From Xanthostigma xanthostigma (Eukaryota; Arthropoda; Insecta; Raphidioptera; Raphidiidae), in assembly GCA_963575645.1 (NCBI GenBank), contig OY754464.1, forward strand, positions 1,550,001-1,614,000: a DNA stretch of 64,000 nt. The letters run 5' to 3'. The translations under genes and the position numbers were made by a program. Shown here in pieces: positions 1-11,964 of this stretch. The notes beneath the pieces are model-generated. The model saw nothing but the letters and a program-made list of their open reading frames with translations. It was not told the origin of the DNA and searched no databases. Position 1 is the stretch's first letter, and every line of letters starts with the position of its first letter.

Positions 1-54
1 GCCGCTAGTATATTGATATTAAAATTACTGAAAACACTTGAAAATAATATTTAC

Positions 55-1726
55 CTGGTCTGTGATTCCAGTATAGAAAAAACCAGCCTCGGCAAGTATT
101 TCGGGCGTTTGTACTAAATTCGGCCAATTCGTAAACGTTTTTAATCGCGAATCGAGCGTTGCGTATTTAGAATAACGCGGCGCCGTATGAGCTTGTATTC
201 CTAATTCATTATAATTATCATGGCCGACCATTTTCGCATTGTCGAGGACATTTGGAAGTCCTGTCGAAACATTATTACTCGTATCGGTTTCAGTTCTGTC
301 TCCACTTTGCTGATCGCGCGTAAGTCTTCTTGCAAACTGACAGGTAGGAAAATGTCTTCTGTGCTCGCATACTGGATCGTCGCCTATTTCCCAACGACCT
401 TTAAACAATGACAGACCGACAATTAAGAAACATCAAACACAGGGTACACTCCAAAATGCGCTGGGACGCAAATCTCTTCCTCTAAACTTCCTAAGAGTCA
501 GGGGCGCCGACTTTTAGCAAACCCAGTGGATACTCGTTTGTGCACGACGTACTCGGTTCACCAATCATCATTGAATAAATGAATCCGTCCACCAATCATC
601 ATTGAGTAAATGAGTCCGTCCACCAATCATCATTGAGTAAATGAGTCCGTTCACCAATCATCACTGAGTAAACGAGTTCGTCCACCAATCATCATTGAGT
701 AAACGAGTTCGTCCACCAATCATCATTGAGTAAACGGGTCCGTCCATCAATAAATCAATGAGTTAACGGTACGTCCTGAACATCAGATGGACCCGTTTTT
801 TGGGACGGAATAATCATGAAAAAGCCTATAATGTCGTTTGACCTCCTCTATACCTATATATTTCGTGTACATAAAATGTAGGTACCGGGCGCATGAAGTA
901 TCTAAAAGGATTATGAAACTATCCAGGGTAGACTAAATTCACAGGCAATGTCTATGAATGTACTAAATGACACGAAATAATCACACTATAAGAATACTTG
1001 GTTTTTAGCGTGGGCCCAAAATTAGTGTCTCTAAAGTTTGAATTTCAATAATCTTAAAAACGTGCGTGTTTTATTGTTTCAGTATCTTTATACCAAAGAT
1101 TCCAACCCACCTTCAAGAGATATTGAAGTTGTTAGTATCAAATAAAAAAAAAATAATAAAAGGATCTTACCAACTATTCCATTACAAAAAGCGCAGCGAA
1201 CTTTGTCAGTTTCTTTAAGATAGAAAAAGCCAGCCATTGCTAATCTTTCTGGTTGAACAATTTCAGGAATTGGCCAGTTAGTAAATGTTGCCAGTCTTTC
1301 AGCCTCGTCAGTCATTATATTATTAAGTGTACGAATAAATGATGTTGAAACAGACGGCAAGGTCACCGGTGATGTAGAGGAACTACTATTATGTAAAGGG
1401 ACAGTTTCTAAAGGAGAAATGTTCATAGTACTTTCATTTGCAATTACATTACTATTTGAGGCGTTTATTGAAGTGTTTAGTAAAGGCACATTTCCAGAAT
1501 TATTAGGATTCACTATAAATGGACAATTGGGATCGAGTCTTCTATGCTTTGACATAATTACATCACCGTAATTCAAATCAGTAATTTTTCCACCACAACA
1601 AAAACATTGTATTTCTAATTCATGTCCCGTATAAAAAAAACCTGTTCTGGCCAAACGTCGAGGTTCTACTGCAGCATTTGCAGGCCACGATTCAAAAGTG
1701 CGTAGTCTATTTTCCTCAATATTCAT
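55..1726 (-). CDS. Diap2: Inhibitor of apoptosis, DIAP2-like (5' part; three BIR domains, third truncated by window edge)
   Basis: Two coding exons are visible, 1726-1171 and 398-55, joined in phase 1 (donor at 1170, acceptor at 400-399). The ATG at 1726 is supported by an in-frame TAA just upstream. BIR1 begins at about residue 7 (RLRTF) and has CxxC (CFCC) and H-x6-C (HRRLDPNC). BIR2 begins with ERLATFTNWP and has CAFC. The exon junction restores GRWEIGDDP, then EHRRHFPTC. BIR3 begins with SRLKTFTNWP and is cut at a donor (54) near the window edge. Three BIRs and the ELGIQ-H linker before BIR3 fit DIAP2 rather than two-BIR DIAP1. In that family a UBA and a RING would follow, and the protein is an E3 ligase in caspase control and IMD immune signalling. 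As in DIAP2, BIR1 lacks the usual W-x-x-GD spacing. The first exon is divergent from the F-box gene. The BIR family call is certain; the DIAP2 orthology is likely. Confidence 0.88.
557..775. repeat. 31-bp minisatellite in a Diap2-like intron
   Basis: About six to seven direct copies of a 31-bp unit with core ccaatcatcattgagtaaa. Unit starts lie at 561, 592, 623, 654, 685 and 716. The last copy is degenerate (ccatcaataaatcaatgag). It lies in the intron between the two visible Diap2-like exons. Confidence 0.9.
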
Positions 1727-3019
1727 TTTTTATAAAGTAATATATCGATTAGGAAAATATAATAACCTATTAGAATTACAATTAATATTGTAGAACTGAA
1801 ATTTATACTACAAAATATTTGGGCACATTTTTTAATACTTTATCAATAGCACTATGTAGATTTTAATGTAGACGAATTTAATTGTATAAAAACATTAAAC
1901 AGAACTGTCAAATACTGTCAAATTTGCAAACGCAATTTTTTGACATTCCTAGAACAGCCAGCTGTTTATGCAAAAATTTAAAGACCGTAGCTTCATCTAT
2001 TGGTGAATGGTGAAACTGGAAGCATCAAATGTCGCTTAAGCTAGTAGCTCCAAAAAAATGTTGCAAGACAAAATTATTGTCATGAGAACGCAGCGCCATA
2101 GTGCGTAATGTTTTCGACGAAAAAGCTCCGCAGGTTTTGCCTAAAAGAATAGAAAAATTAAAAGTGGCGCACTAAAAAAGCCTCTTAGTTCTCATATCAA
2201 TTATTTTGTCATGCGACGTTTTGAAGCTGCTGACTTTAGCGACGTAAGATTTTGACAGCTCGTGGTGTAGTCCCTACTCCCTAGCTGTCCCTAGTGTCTG
2301 TGTACAGCGGCGCTGTAGAGCAGTTCAGAGAGCAAACTGAGTCACTGACAGTAATCGGTCCACAAAACACTTGTGAATCGGTCTGTCCAAAACAAAAATT
2401 ATCTCGGTAATAAGAGGTACATTTTCGATAAGTAGACAATACGAAATCCTACAAATGAATGTTATAACAAGAATTATTTGTTAACTATAGCAAATGGGCA
2501 TGCCAGCAAATGTTTATTAAAGGTAAGTAGCTACCATTTAAATATGCCCATTTTAGTTATATTAGTTGTTGAGCGTCTATTAACTATAATCTATTATCTA
2601 TAGTTATATTATTAGTATACTACAAGGCCCAGACAATAGAGATGTCAGTAATCTTGATCACGATCTATCGATCCATGGCCAAAATATTGTGAAGGTATAT
2701 TTTATTTGAACTTGAAATTCAAAGGTACTTTAGTTTAAGCAATACCAATTTTTATTAAAACTTCAGAAATATAGTATAGGTACTGTCGCTCAGCACTATA
2801 TTTTTGTAGAAAAATTGTATTTTGGATCAATTTTTGAAAAAGTAGATCTTGTATAAAAATTATAGTTGATACATATATCTAAATACTTACATCGTCTTTA
2901 ATTTTTTTCCTGTTTCATAAATTAACTTTCTTTAATTTTGAGTGCAATGTTCAATCTGATAACCAATTTAATAAAATTTTGCAGAAATCCGTTGGCAAGT
3001 AAGTTGAAAAGAATAAAAA
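1727..3019. promoter_or_regulatory. Shared divergent intergenic region of the Diap2-like and F-box genes
   Basis: 1.3 kb separates two start codons that face away from each other. It must hold both promoters and any 5' UTR exons. No core promoter motif was convincing by eye. It contains one inverted-repeat element at 2031-2243. Confidence 0.5.
2031..2243. mobile_element. MITE-like inverted repeat
   Basis: Arms of about 57-60 bp (2031-2091 and 2187-2243) are imperfect inverted copies, beginning gtcgcttaagctagtagct on the left and ending gctgactttagcgac on the right. No coding capacity. It lies between two divergent genes. Confidence 0.75.
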
Positions 3020-6000
3020 ATGTATAATACTGTACCTTTAGAAGTTTGGCACAAAATTTCATCAGAATTAAGCGATAAAGACATAAGGGCTTTATTACGT
3101 ACATGTAAATATTTTTACAACGTTTTTGACAATAATTTCTGGTAAGAATAACTCAAATTTGAATGTAAAATTATTATTATCGTGAAATAATTTGTGTTTT
3201 AATTTAAGGAAAATGAAATTTCGGAGGAGTCTTAATTCAAAAAATGTATTCCCGTTTGTAAAAGACGAATTACCAGATGATGTTAATTATAAGTTCGCAT
3301 ATAAAAGACTATGCAGATCATTTTTATGGAAAAATGACCCTATAGATTCCGAAATGCAAAATATCAGATATGAGGACACTGTATTTAGAAATCTTGGGAA
3401 AAAAGGATGGGACTCTGTAGTAAATGAGTTAAAAATTCGACCTCATAGATGCCCTTTTGTTAAAATTTTAGTAACTCCAGCTGGCATATCGAAAACCATT
3501 ATAAAAGAAACTATTAAATTAATGTACGAAGAAATGCCTGTAAAGGATATTCTTGTATGTCCTAACATTTTAATAAATAAATATCGAGAGGAAATAAATA
3601 ATTTCGTATTGATTAAATTGGGACATTTGGGAAATGTAATGACTGCAGTTTTTGAAAATGGAAAAATCATGAAGGACCGCTGGAGAGTTGTAAATATCGG
3701 TCCAGATTGTCTTAGCAATTGTATGGTAGACTTCCTTCCGCCGGAATCTGGCGTTCTTAATTTGAGAAGGATCTTACATAATTGTTATTTAAAAGTAAAT
3801 CCTAGAAGTAAAAAAGTCAAAGAGCACAAAGAGAGAATTTTTTTAACAAATGTAAGTTGGTACACGACACAATATTTTTTTTAATTTCCGGTCTATTTTT
3901 TTTTTGGTTTGGTAACGCCATATTTTAATATTATACCCTATCTCGCTCCAACAATTAGGCTTTTGAAAAAAAAATAATTATCAATTTTTTTATTGTATTT
4001 TAAAACTTTATTATAAATAATATTGATAATCGATGCGAAAAACTTTCAAAAAACTTTTTTTAAATTAATTATAAGCAATTTAAAATTGATAAAATATTAA
4101 AAAAAATCACGTGACTGCAAACGCACTAAAATTGTTTTTGACAGTTGTGACGTCATAATGGTAAAATGTATATACGCAGTATACTATCAATGGCTTCTAC
4201 ATGTGTATTGACTAAAACATTATGACGTCACATTATGTTCGGGAAATGTCGGCGCGTTCTCGGAACTGGGTACAAAAATTTATTTTTAATTTACTTAATA
4301 TAACTTTTGAATTATAACGAAAATAAAAAAAAGAAAAATAGTTTTATTATAAAACTTATATACGATCTTTCCATTTAACAAAAAAAAAATTCATTCAAAA
4401 GCCCAATTCAGACAAAGCTAACAACACCTCGTATGTTAGAATCAGAATATTTCAAAGAAATAGACATATTACATACATACACCCGAAACACATTATTTTA
4501 CAGTCTTAAGAAATAAAACATTTATTTTAGGAATTAAGATCGTGTCAAGAAAAAGGAACTTTTGAAGAATTTACAATGACTTTTAAACATGAACTATACC
4601 TGGCACCTGAAGCCGTTTATACCAAAACTGATATGGCAAACAATATTATTCAGTGTATTGAAGACTTACCTGTATTTGATAAAAGGGAATATTTGTCAAA
4701 TATAATACTTTCAGGTATGTACGTGCAATTACCCTCTTTTTGACGCAGTCAGGTAAAAATAATACACAATCGGGACCGAACTTCGTGACTTTCACGCCAA
4801 CTGGTGGTAAAAATGTTCATTTTATGGGAGCATTTATTCAAAATATAACGATATATTATGAGTAGGCTTTGGATTAAAAAAAATTGGTTGTCTGTAAAGT
4901 CGATTTACGGACGATAGTTTTACGTGATAACGTATTCCGCTCGAATATCATATTTAATAATACATAACCTAAATTTTAGTAGCTGTCAAACTATATTTTT
5001 ACCGACTAATAATTTGGTCAACCAAAGCAAAATACATATTTTTAAGCAATTAGAAAAGACATTTAAAAGAATGTATATATATTATATATTTGTTAACAAA
5101 CCGTATAATTTATCTGGCCATCTGTCAGATGTAGCTTTCGCTGGAACAGCCGAAAAAAATGTTGAACGCACACTACTCTCTGACGTCACGCGAGAAGAGA
5201 GACTATCGCTTATATCGCGCTCTCGCTTGCGGAACGTTACTCTTTTTCGTGCGTGCAGCCGGTGTTTCATCAATTTATAAGACGTTATCACGTCAAAAAA
5301 TGCATTTATATGTCAATTAGTGACAGTTTGCTTTTCAGTTATCGAAAATATAAATAAATTATAAAGTAAAATACTAATATTATATTATATAGAAGAAATT
5401 ATTTATACATAGCGTAATTTTTGCATTATACACTTTCGACACAGTTGTTTGTGGTACAACTTTGCGGTTATGACAACTTGCCCATTTAAATAACGTTATA
5501 CAACATCATATACATGACCAGAATTATATAATTTTTCGCCCTTTGAGCTATTCTGTCAATGTACACGAGTATTAATTACAGGTCGAAATGCGTACTTCTT
5601 ATTTTTTATATTTTTTCAAATAATTTTCATTGTTTACTATTATAAAATGTTCCCATTTACTTCATTAATTAGATACTAGAGAGCGCCAACTTCGCCAGTA
5701 GTGCTGCCTCTATGTTTCACGCACGGTCCCCATAGCCTTAAGTTATGAGTAGTCTATGAGTGCATGATCAAAGGTCGTATGCATGCTAATCCAGTCATAG
5801 ATATTATATATTTAATAGATTGCGGATACACTAGCGCCTCCTGTCCCTTTTAGAAGCCATTTTGTATGTGGAATATTCTGTAAAAAGCGCGCGAGATTCA
5901 AAAATACTAATTATTCTATAATATGATTTTATTGAGAAAAACAACAAAACTCACAGTAAACAGTGATATTTCGCTCCAAAACCTATTTTTATACTGAAGC

Positions 6001-6848
6001 GTTTCAAAAATTACAAAACTGAGCATAAATATAATATAAAAGCTTAGAACATTTTACATTGTCAATTTGGCATCAAGGTTGACAAGTATATACGATGCTT
6101 GTCAACCTTGATGCCAAATTGACAATATAAAAATAGGTTTTGGAGCGAAATGTCACTGTTTACCGCAAGTTTTATTGTTTTTCCCATTAACATCATATTA
6201 TAGAATATTTAATCTTTTTGAATCCCGCGCGCTTTTTACGGCGTATTCCACATACAAAATGGCTTCTAATTGGAACCATTCCACACAATGCTCAAGGATA
6301 GGCATCCGCTATCTATATATCTATGAATCCAGTACAATTTCTATTAATATTATTTGTTTAAGGTCCAAATATTGTTTGCAAGCAGCACAGCGAGTTGCAG
6401 TATAGATTAGAATGGGATTTAAAACGAAGGATGAAATCCTATGCACCCTTTATTAAAGTGATTTATCCTAATGAATTTAGCGAATTGAACTTCCCCTTCC
6501 CATTTAATATAGAAAATTCAACCAATATCGAGAATGAAACAAATGTCTATTCGGATGCCGAACCATGCACAGTATTTTGTCTGGATTATTTATTGTATGG
6601 AACATACAAAACTATTCCGCTAGCTTATGACAATTGTGTTCATTACATATACTAATTGGTTAATTATTGTAGATTAAAGACGCTTAACTTATTCATTGTA
6701 CATATTACCAGATTGTGTTGATGTAAAATTTAGACTAAATTATTAAAATTTAAATTTTATTTCTAGGGGTGAATTGGGAAATGTAGGGGCAGTTTCATAT
6801 TCTCAATGGTGGGAGAGCTATCAAACATTTTTTGGGGTAGGTATTTGA
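3020..6848 (+). CDS. F-box protein fused to an actin-related (ARP-like) fold, five exons
   Basis: Exons: 3020-3141, 3209-3851, 4531-4714, 6363-6594, 6767-6848. All junctions are GT-AG and keep frame, giving about 420 aa. Residues 2-41 form an F-box (VPLEVWHKISSEL, RTCKYFYNVFD, W at the exon end), which in this family binds Skp1 in SCF ubiquitin ligases. The other ~375 aa, actin's length, follow actin in order. NELKIRPHRCPFVKILV matches actin NELRVAPEEHPVLLTEA. KLGHLGNVMTAVFENGK sits at actin's second phosphate loop. LAPEAVYTKTDM matches CPEALFQPSFL, and YLSNIILSG matches YANTVLSGG. Exon 5 (GELGNVGAVSYSQWW) matches the final helices. The first phosphate loop (DNGSG) is not seen and DSGDG is degenerate, so ATP binding is doubtful. 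If the last intron is retained, the ORF stops at 6655. Plant ARP8 has the same architecture; I know of no named insect gene like it. Confidence 0.75.
3953..4407. mobile_element. Inverted-repeat MITE in intron 2 of the F-box/ARP gene
   Basis: The ends are inverted copies (ttaggcttttgaa on the left, ttcaaaagcccaa on the right). An AT-rich interior carries a second inverted pair around tgacgtcataatg / cattatgacgtca. No ORF. Confidence 0.7.
4880..5294 (+). mobile_element. Repeat family A, copy 1 (ends with acgtgataacgt)
   Basis: A ~415-bp element in intron 3 of the F-box/ARP gene. Both ends carry acgtgataacgt in inverted orientation. Near-identical sequence recurs inverted at 48435-48860, in a longer form at 55334-56010, and as a fragment at 24043-24070. 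This looks like a non-autonomous DNA transposon family; superfamily unknown. Confidence 0.75.
5851..6268. mobile_element. Long palindromic MITE in intron 3
   Basis: Inverted arms of roughly 190 bp start tagaagccattttgtatgtg and end cacatacaaaatggcttcta. They meet near 6080-6100 with only a few unpaired bases. A foldback-type element with no coding capacity. Confidence 0.85.
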
Positions 6849-7177
6849 GCCACCGTGAATATTTGTGTAACACTCGTTTTGTAATGTCTGAACACAAAAT
6901 CGAAGACCTGGTTGAAGGGTAGTGGGCCCTAACTAAGCCTTGAATTTTTAAGTTTGCGAAATTTTATTTTTTTTATTTAACCCGACTAAATAATTTGGCT
7001 TATTTATGTTTTATTTTACAAAGTACTAAATTTGAAGGTATTAAAATTTTAAAATGGCTAGGTACCACTACCCTTCAGCCTCGGGTCCTTGATTTCGTGT
7101 TCAGAGATTACAAAAGAAGTGTTACACAAATTTTCACGGCGCCTCAAATACCTATCCAAAAATGTTTGATGGCTCTT
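6814..7177. repeat. Inverted repeat overlapping the end of the F-box/ARP gene
   Basis: Arms 6814-6925 and 7064-7177 are inverted copies of about 112 bp. The left arm starts agagctatcaaaca; the right arm ends tgtttgatggctct. The left arm contains the last ~12 codons and stop of the predicted final exon, so the C-terminus may come from the element, or the gene end may have been duplicated in inverted orientation. Confidence 0.8.
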
Positions 7178-7639
7178 GGACTATTATGCTTAGATAGTTT
7201 CTTATAGTGATAAAATCTTTACCGATCGTATTTTGTGTTTATTATTTAAGTGCTATTATATAAAATATTACTAATATATTATAATAATTCGTTAATAAAT
7301 ACACCAATTGACTTAATAATTCATGCATACTAATTTTATCAACAAAGTCCACTCGACTATGTTGGTCAAATCCTAAACCGGTTCTAGAACTTTTTGGAGA
7401 ACCAATTCTGATAATTGTTAGTGGTAGTTATGATTCTAGGCCCCTCCCCTATTCGCACGTTCCTGTTCAATCAATCCGACGCATCCAATTGAGATTTTCC
7501 TGGAGGCGGAACCCATTTCAAAATATTCAATATGTCCGCTCTATGCGAAGCGTTTGTATTGAGTTTGGTTAAATACGAGGTTTTGATGTTTTATTTAAAA
7601 CGGATATTTCCGAGGAATAAATCTGTCGTTAGGATGATA

Positions 7640-7960
7640 CTAACGCTTCAAAACGTAATTATATTGAAGGGGAAATGGCAAAATGTGGCAGAATTATTGA
7701 TGCAAGCCGTAGTGATAAGGTTAACTTTGTTGCTTTCTTCATGTAAACGTCAAATTTGAAAGAACAACCGAATGAAATCAACGGTGACAGCTGTCAAATT
7801 AATAATTTGATATCAACATTTATACTTGATCTACTAACACAATTACGTACTGCACAACACATATCATGCTTCTTCTTCGATTTTTCATAATTGTAAACTA
7901 TATGAGACGCTTTGTATAAAGTAGTTCACTGAAATGCTGAAGTAAAATCTCATACTTTAT
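7640..7960 (+). repeat. Repeat family B, copy 1
   Basis: Shares long stretches with 13490-13840, including gcaagccgtagtgataaggt, gacagctgtca, atttgatatcaacattta and atatgagacgct. Interspersed repeat of unknown class. The flanks 7178-7640 and 7960-8757 show no gene I can support. Confidence 0.7.
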
Positions 7961-8757
7961 AGAGACCTATAACGGTTTTAAAAATGTTAATCAGTCTCAA
8001 AAGCCCGCGCTTAAAGTTCCGCATCAATATGGCGCTGCACAAGGTAAAATGCCGGCCAACTCACGACCCTTATTTCATAATATAAAAAATTGAGTATTAC
8101 GCAATATTCTGTACTCAGTCAGACGTAGGTTTTAAACATTATTTTATTAACAGCAAATTAATACAATATAATCAGATACTGAGAAAATAAAAAATAATAT
8201 ACCTATGTCTATTATAGAAATACATATGTACAAAAATTAAAATGAACTAAACTAAAATTGAAAATCAAATCTTACAAACATACAAAAAATTAAAATTGTA
8301 GACACCACAAGTTAGTTTTAAATTGTGTTATGTAATTTAATATGAATAATAGCATGAGAAGGTTTTTTAGTCAGGTGCCATTTATTTCAATTTAAAAAGT
8401 ATTTGTGAAGATTTTCATTATTAAACGAGTTTTTTGTATGGGCAATAAGCTGCCAATCGTTTTTCCCATGCACAAGTCTACTAGAATGCATATATATTTA
8501 TACGGTAGAATGTCATGGCTTTGCCAACTTAGTGGTTCTACCACTAGAACTAGTGGATTTGATCTCCCTCTAGTCGGAGAACATTTTTAGTGGCTAGTTT
8601 TTTTTTTTAAATATTTACCCACTATCTAGCGTTTTATTATAAAAATACGAGTGAAAAATGAAAAAAAAATCAGTTTCGAAGAAGTGCTGGGGCTTTTTAG
8701 TGTTTTCAGAGTCGACACTAGTGGTCTCTAGAAATATATTCTCGCAACACTGCGTAT

Positions 8758-9436
8758 TTAAGGAAGTACCCCCGGTACGCAGTAAGTCAAAGAATTTCAG
8801 TCTTCTACTTGAGTAACGTAGTATATAATTTGGCAACACCGCATGCCTTGCCATAGTTACAAGTGCTTATGTACGCAGCATAAGTCAGCACGCGGTGTCA
8901 AATTCGCATTAATTTATGAAAATGCTTTTCTTTATTCCTGTCATTTCGGAAATAATAATATACTATCATTTTTTTGGAATACTATGCTTTTAGCATTTAC
9001 TCAATTTACGTATGTTTTTACGATATCAAAACTGCTGCAGTTTCGTAACTTGCCTTTGAATGACGCGCCACAAACTATAATATTGCGGTGTTGCCATGTT
9101 TATGAATTGCTAAAAAGCTCGGCTTTGTTTTAGTTATTTTTATTAACATAAGCAAGCTTTATACGTTTTGGAAAAAGAAAAATGTTCATAGAATATTCGT
9201 TTATATTTCCTGAAAATTTTATCAAAATCTGTTTGTCAATTCCAACGTAATAAATGATGGAGTGCGTCATAAGACTCCATGTTAAGTGCAGCGAAATAAA
9301 ATTGTCAATATCTTTTTTCAAAGTCAACCAAAGATCACAACAATTTAACTGAGTCATTTTTGAAAAGGTTTTGACATATTTGCAAATTTTCGTAATTTTC
9401 TGTTTGTTAATTCATTTATCGAGGGTACTTCCTTAA
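8758..9436. mobile_element. Non-autonomous DNA element with TTAA ends (piggyBac-like or PIF/Harbinger-like)
   Basis: The ends read TTAA-GGAAGTACCC and GGGTACTTCC-TTAA, a terminal inverted repeat flanked by TTAA on both sides. TTAA target duplication is the piggyBac hallmark. A three-base TAA duplication with GG-starting ends would instead suggest PIF/Harbinger. No transposase is visible in the 680 bp. Confidence 0.75.
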
Positions 9437-10638
9437 TATTCATATTAATTGTAGTCTTTGAGAAGAAATAACGACATAGGTATATAAATCTTGAGTAGAA
9501 AAATTTCAAAATGGACGATGTTAGAAAGACATTGCTTCTTGAAACAGCTATTGATACTAGACAAACTATAATGAAATTTTAAATCTTACTAATTAAAAAA
9601 TTAAAAGAAATATGTGAAAAAATGTGTTTTTCTAATTTTTTGAAATGATTAAAACGGCACCTAACAATTATCACCAATAAACAAAATCGACTATATGAAA
9701 TTCGGTATCTATCTGCACACTACTCACTACGTATTCAAAAATGGACGCAAAATACACTGCATTACAGCATAGATACAGGTCAGGGAAACTATTTTTATAC
9801 TATATGGTCAAGAGGGTGTCCTCAATAATGGTGGAAATATTACCTGATGTGCTCATTAGGCAGGTTACTTTCTCTAAAAACGCTTTAAAAGTGCAAATAC
9901 TCATGGCTGACAACTTGAAAACAAAAAATCCTTTCACGAGTGGTTTCACATCACCCGTCTTTGTCGCACCCACTGTATTCGAGCTCTATCTCTTTCAAAT
10001 TGACAGTTTGACGCAAGTTTGGTCACATATAGTGAATTATATTGAGTCAATGTTTCTTGATTTCGTCACCAGAGTAACCATCTAAACGTTTGTTATTTAT
10101 TTATCAATTAATTATAACAGCAATGTGCAATAGAGAAAAGCTTTTTAGAGAGAGAGAGAACACGGAGAGAACTCTCTAATGACAAGGTCATGTTATGTTT
10201 TATTGTTTTCAGGTATTTAGCATGCAGATAAGGTCTGGAATTTCGTATAATGTATTTTTGTTATCATTAAAGAGTATTATAGTTAATTTTAATATCACTG
10301 CCAGATTACTTCCCTTGTCCAGAACAAAGTATTATCACTTCCATTTATTAGTAAAATTGTTATTTCAAAATGTCAATTGACTCAGCAGTTTTGTTGTCTA
10401 AACGGATTTAATTTTATCTTTAAATTAACTAGTCCTAGTTTTATATAGATTTACTGATAATAAAGATACTAAATATCTTATATTTGGCTTCTTGACAGAA
10501 TATTTTAAAACGAATTTAATTTGTATATTATAACCAAACAATCCGTAGTTTACGTATTAATAAAATAAACAAATATTGTAAAAATTAGACATGTTTTATC
10601 AAAATACCTAGGGTCAACGATAAAATATCTTTTTTATC
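9437..10638. other. Intergenic, no supported gene
   Basis: A 114-codon open frame at 9741-10085 (+) has no recognisable domain and no convincing splice context, so I do not call it a gene. A short GA-rich run (gagagagagaga-like) lies near 10146. Otherwise AT-rich. Confidence 0.4.
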
Positions 10639-11380
10639 CTAACAGCAAGACGATTTGGCAGGTTCTGCTTCAACCAAATTAAAGTCCAAACCGTTTGGTC
10701 GAGCAAAACCAGTCTTAATCCCATCCCAGCCATCTTCAACTTTATATTCACCAGTCTGAATCCTATTGTATACTTCTTGGGTAACTGTTTGAAACGCCTC
10801 CTCCACGTTCATTCCATTGCGAGCTGACGTTTCTACGTGATGAAGGCCGTGTTGATCAGCAAACGCCCTAGCTTCTTCTCTCGAAACTTCTCTCCTGCTT
10901 CCATTACTGACTAGATCTAACTTACAACCCACGAGGGCAAAAACGGGTCGGTGTGGCTCGATGTGTCTTTTGGCTTCCATCATCCACAGAGGAATGTGTT
11001 CGAAACTAGCTCGGTTACAAATATCATAAACCAAAAGAGCACCAACTGAATTGCGATAATACGACTTTGTTATTGAACGAAATCTTTCTTGACCTGCAGT
11101 GTCCCATAATTGTAATTTTATCCTTGTACCATCTTTAACTTCGATTAAACGCGCAAAAAAGTCCACACCAACGGTTGGATCTGAAAGCTAATTAAAAATT
11201 CCTTTGTTATTGACACTGTGGGTAAAACGCATTTTTAGTGTAATGTATATTTAATTAATTAATTCAACTCACCTCTGCAAATTTACCATCAGTGAAGTAT
11301 TTCAACAAGGAACTTTTACCCACTGTACTGTCACCGATTAAAATTAAACGGAACTGATAATCAAAAATAGGCTCGACCAT
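10639..11380 (-). CDS. Rab39: Rab39-type small GTPase, two exons
   Basis: Exons 11380-11273 (36 codons) and 11187-10639 join in phase 0 and encode 218 aa, the usual Rab39 length. GTPase motifs in order: P-loop GDSTVGKS (residues 16-23), switch I DPTVGVDFF, G3 DTAGQERF, G4 position GCKLDL (N replaced; vertebrate Rab39 also has a non-consensus GHKCDL here), G5 ETSARNG, and a C-terminal SSCC for double geranylgeranylation. The Rab39-specific stretches YQFRLILIGDS, SYYRNSVGALLV and DGWDGIKTGF identify the subfamily. Rab39 acts on endo-lysosomal and autophagy traffic through HOPS-type effectors. The promoter is shared with the divergent SLC35F gene 585 bp away. Confidence 0.95.
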
Positions 11381-11964
11381 TTTTAAAACTTAATTTTCAT
11401 GTCATTATTTGTGACAGAAATAAATATTTGTTGATATTTTCTATTTACGACGCAAGAAAATATTTGTCAATTCTCAGCTGACCATGACACAACCTTACTT
11501 TATTATTAATAGGCGTCTTCTTTACCGACCAATTTCTATTTTCATTTCAGCAGTTTCCAAACAGTTATCATTGATGTCCTTTTTTCTGAGTTGTCATTTA
11601 TTTTTGTTAATATTTTCTGCTTATAAATACGGCATTAGATACCATTTCTCGTAAAGAAATTGGTAAACAAAAGTTATTTCTGTTTAATAAAATATGGTAT
11701 TTTTTTGGTTCAAATCTATAGTATTGTTGACCTAGCATCCAAACCCTCGGAGCTACCCTTGTGTATTATTCACTAATTCATCCCCTTTCAAGTAATTTTT
11801 GTTACCCACTGTTTTAATAGTTTGTGTCACTGCGCATCTAAATATCTGTCAGCTGTCAGAAAAGTCCCAGGAAAATTATTTTATGGTTACACCCCCAAGC
11901 TAAAAAAATCTATCAACAATGTGATTAAAATAGTAAACAATTCAAATTCTTTATTGAGAATAAA
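11381..11964. promoter_or_regulatory. Divergent intergenic region, Rab39 and SLC35F
   Basis: 584 bp between two start codons in opposite directions, so it must contain both promoters. Contains a short inverted pair (gaccaatttct / agaaattggta) at about 11526-11667. No clear core motif seen. Confidence 0.45.

Noticed and set aside
4924-5291. Open frames of ~70-118 codons on both strands
   Set aside because: Lie inside repeat family A and recur in its other copy at 48374-48661; not genes.
9741-10085. 114-codon open frame on the plus strand
   Set aside because: No recognisable domain, ordinary length for AT-rich insect DNA across six frames, and no supporting splice or promoter signal.
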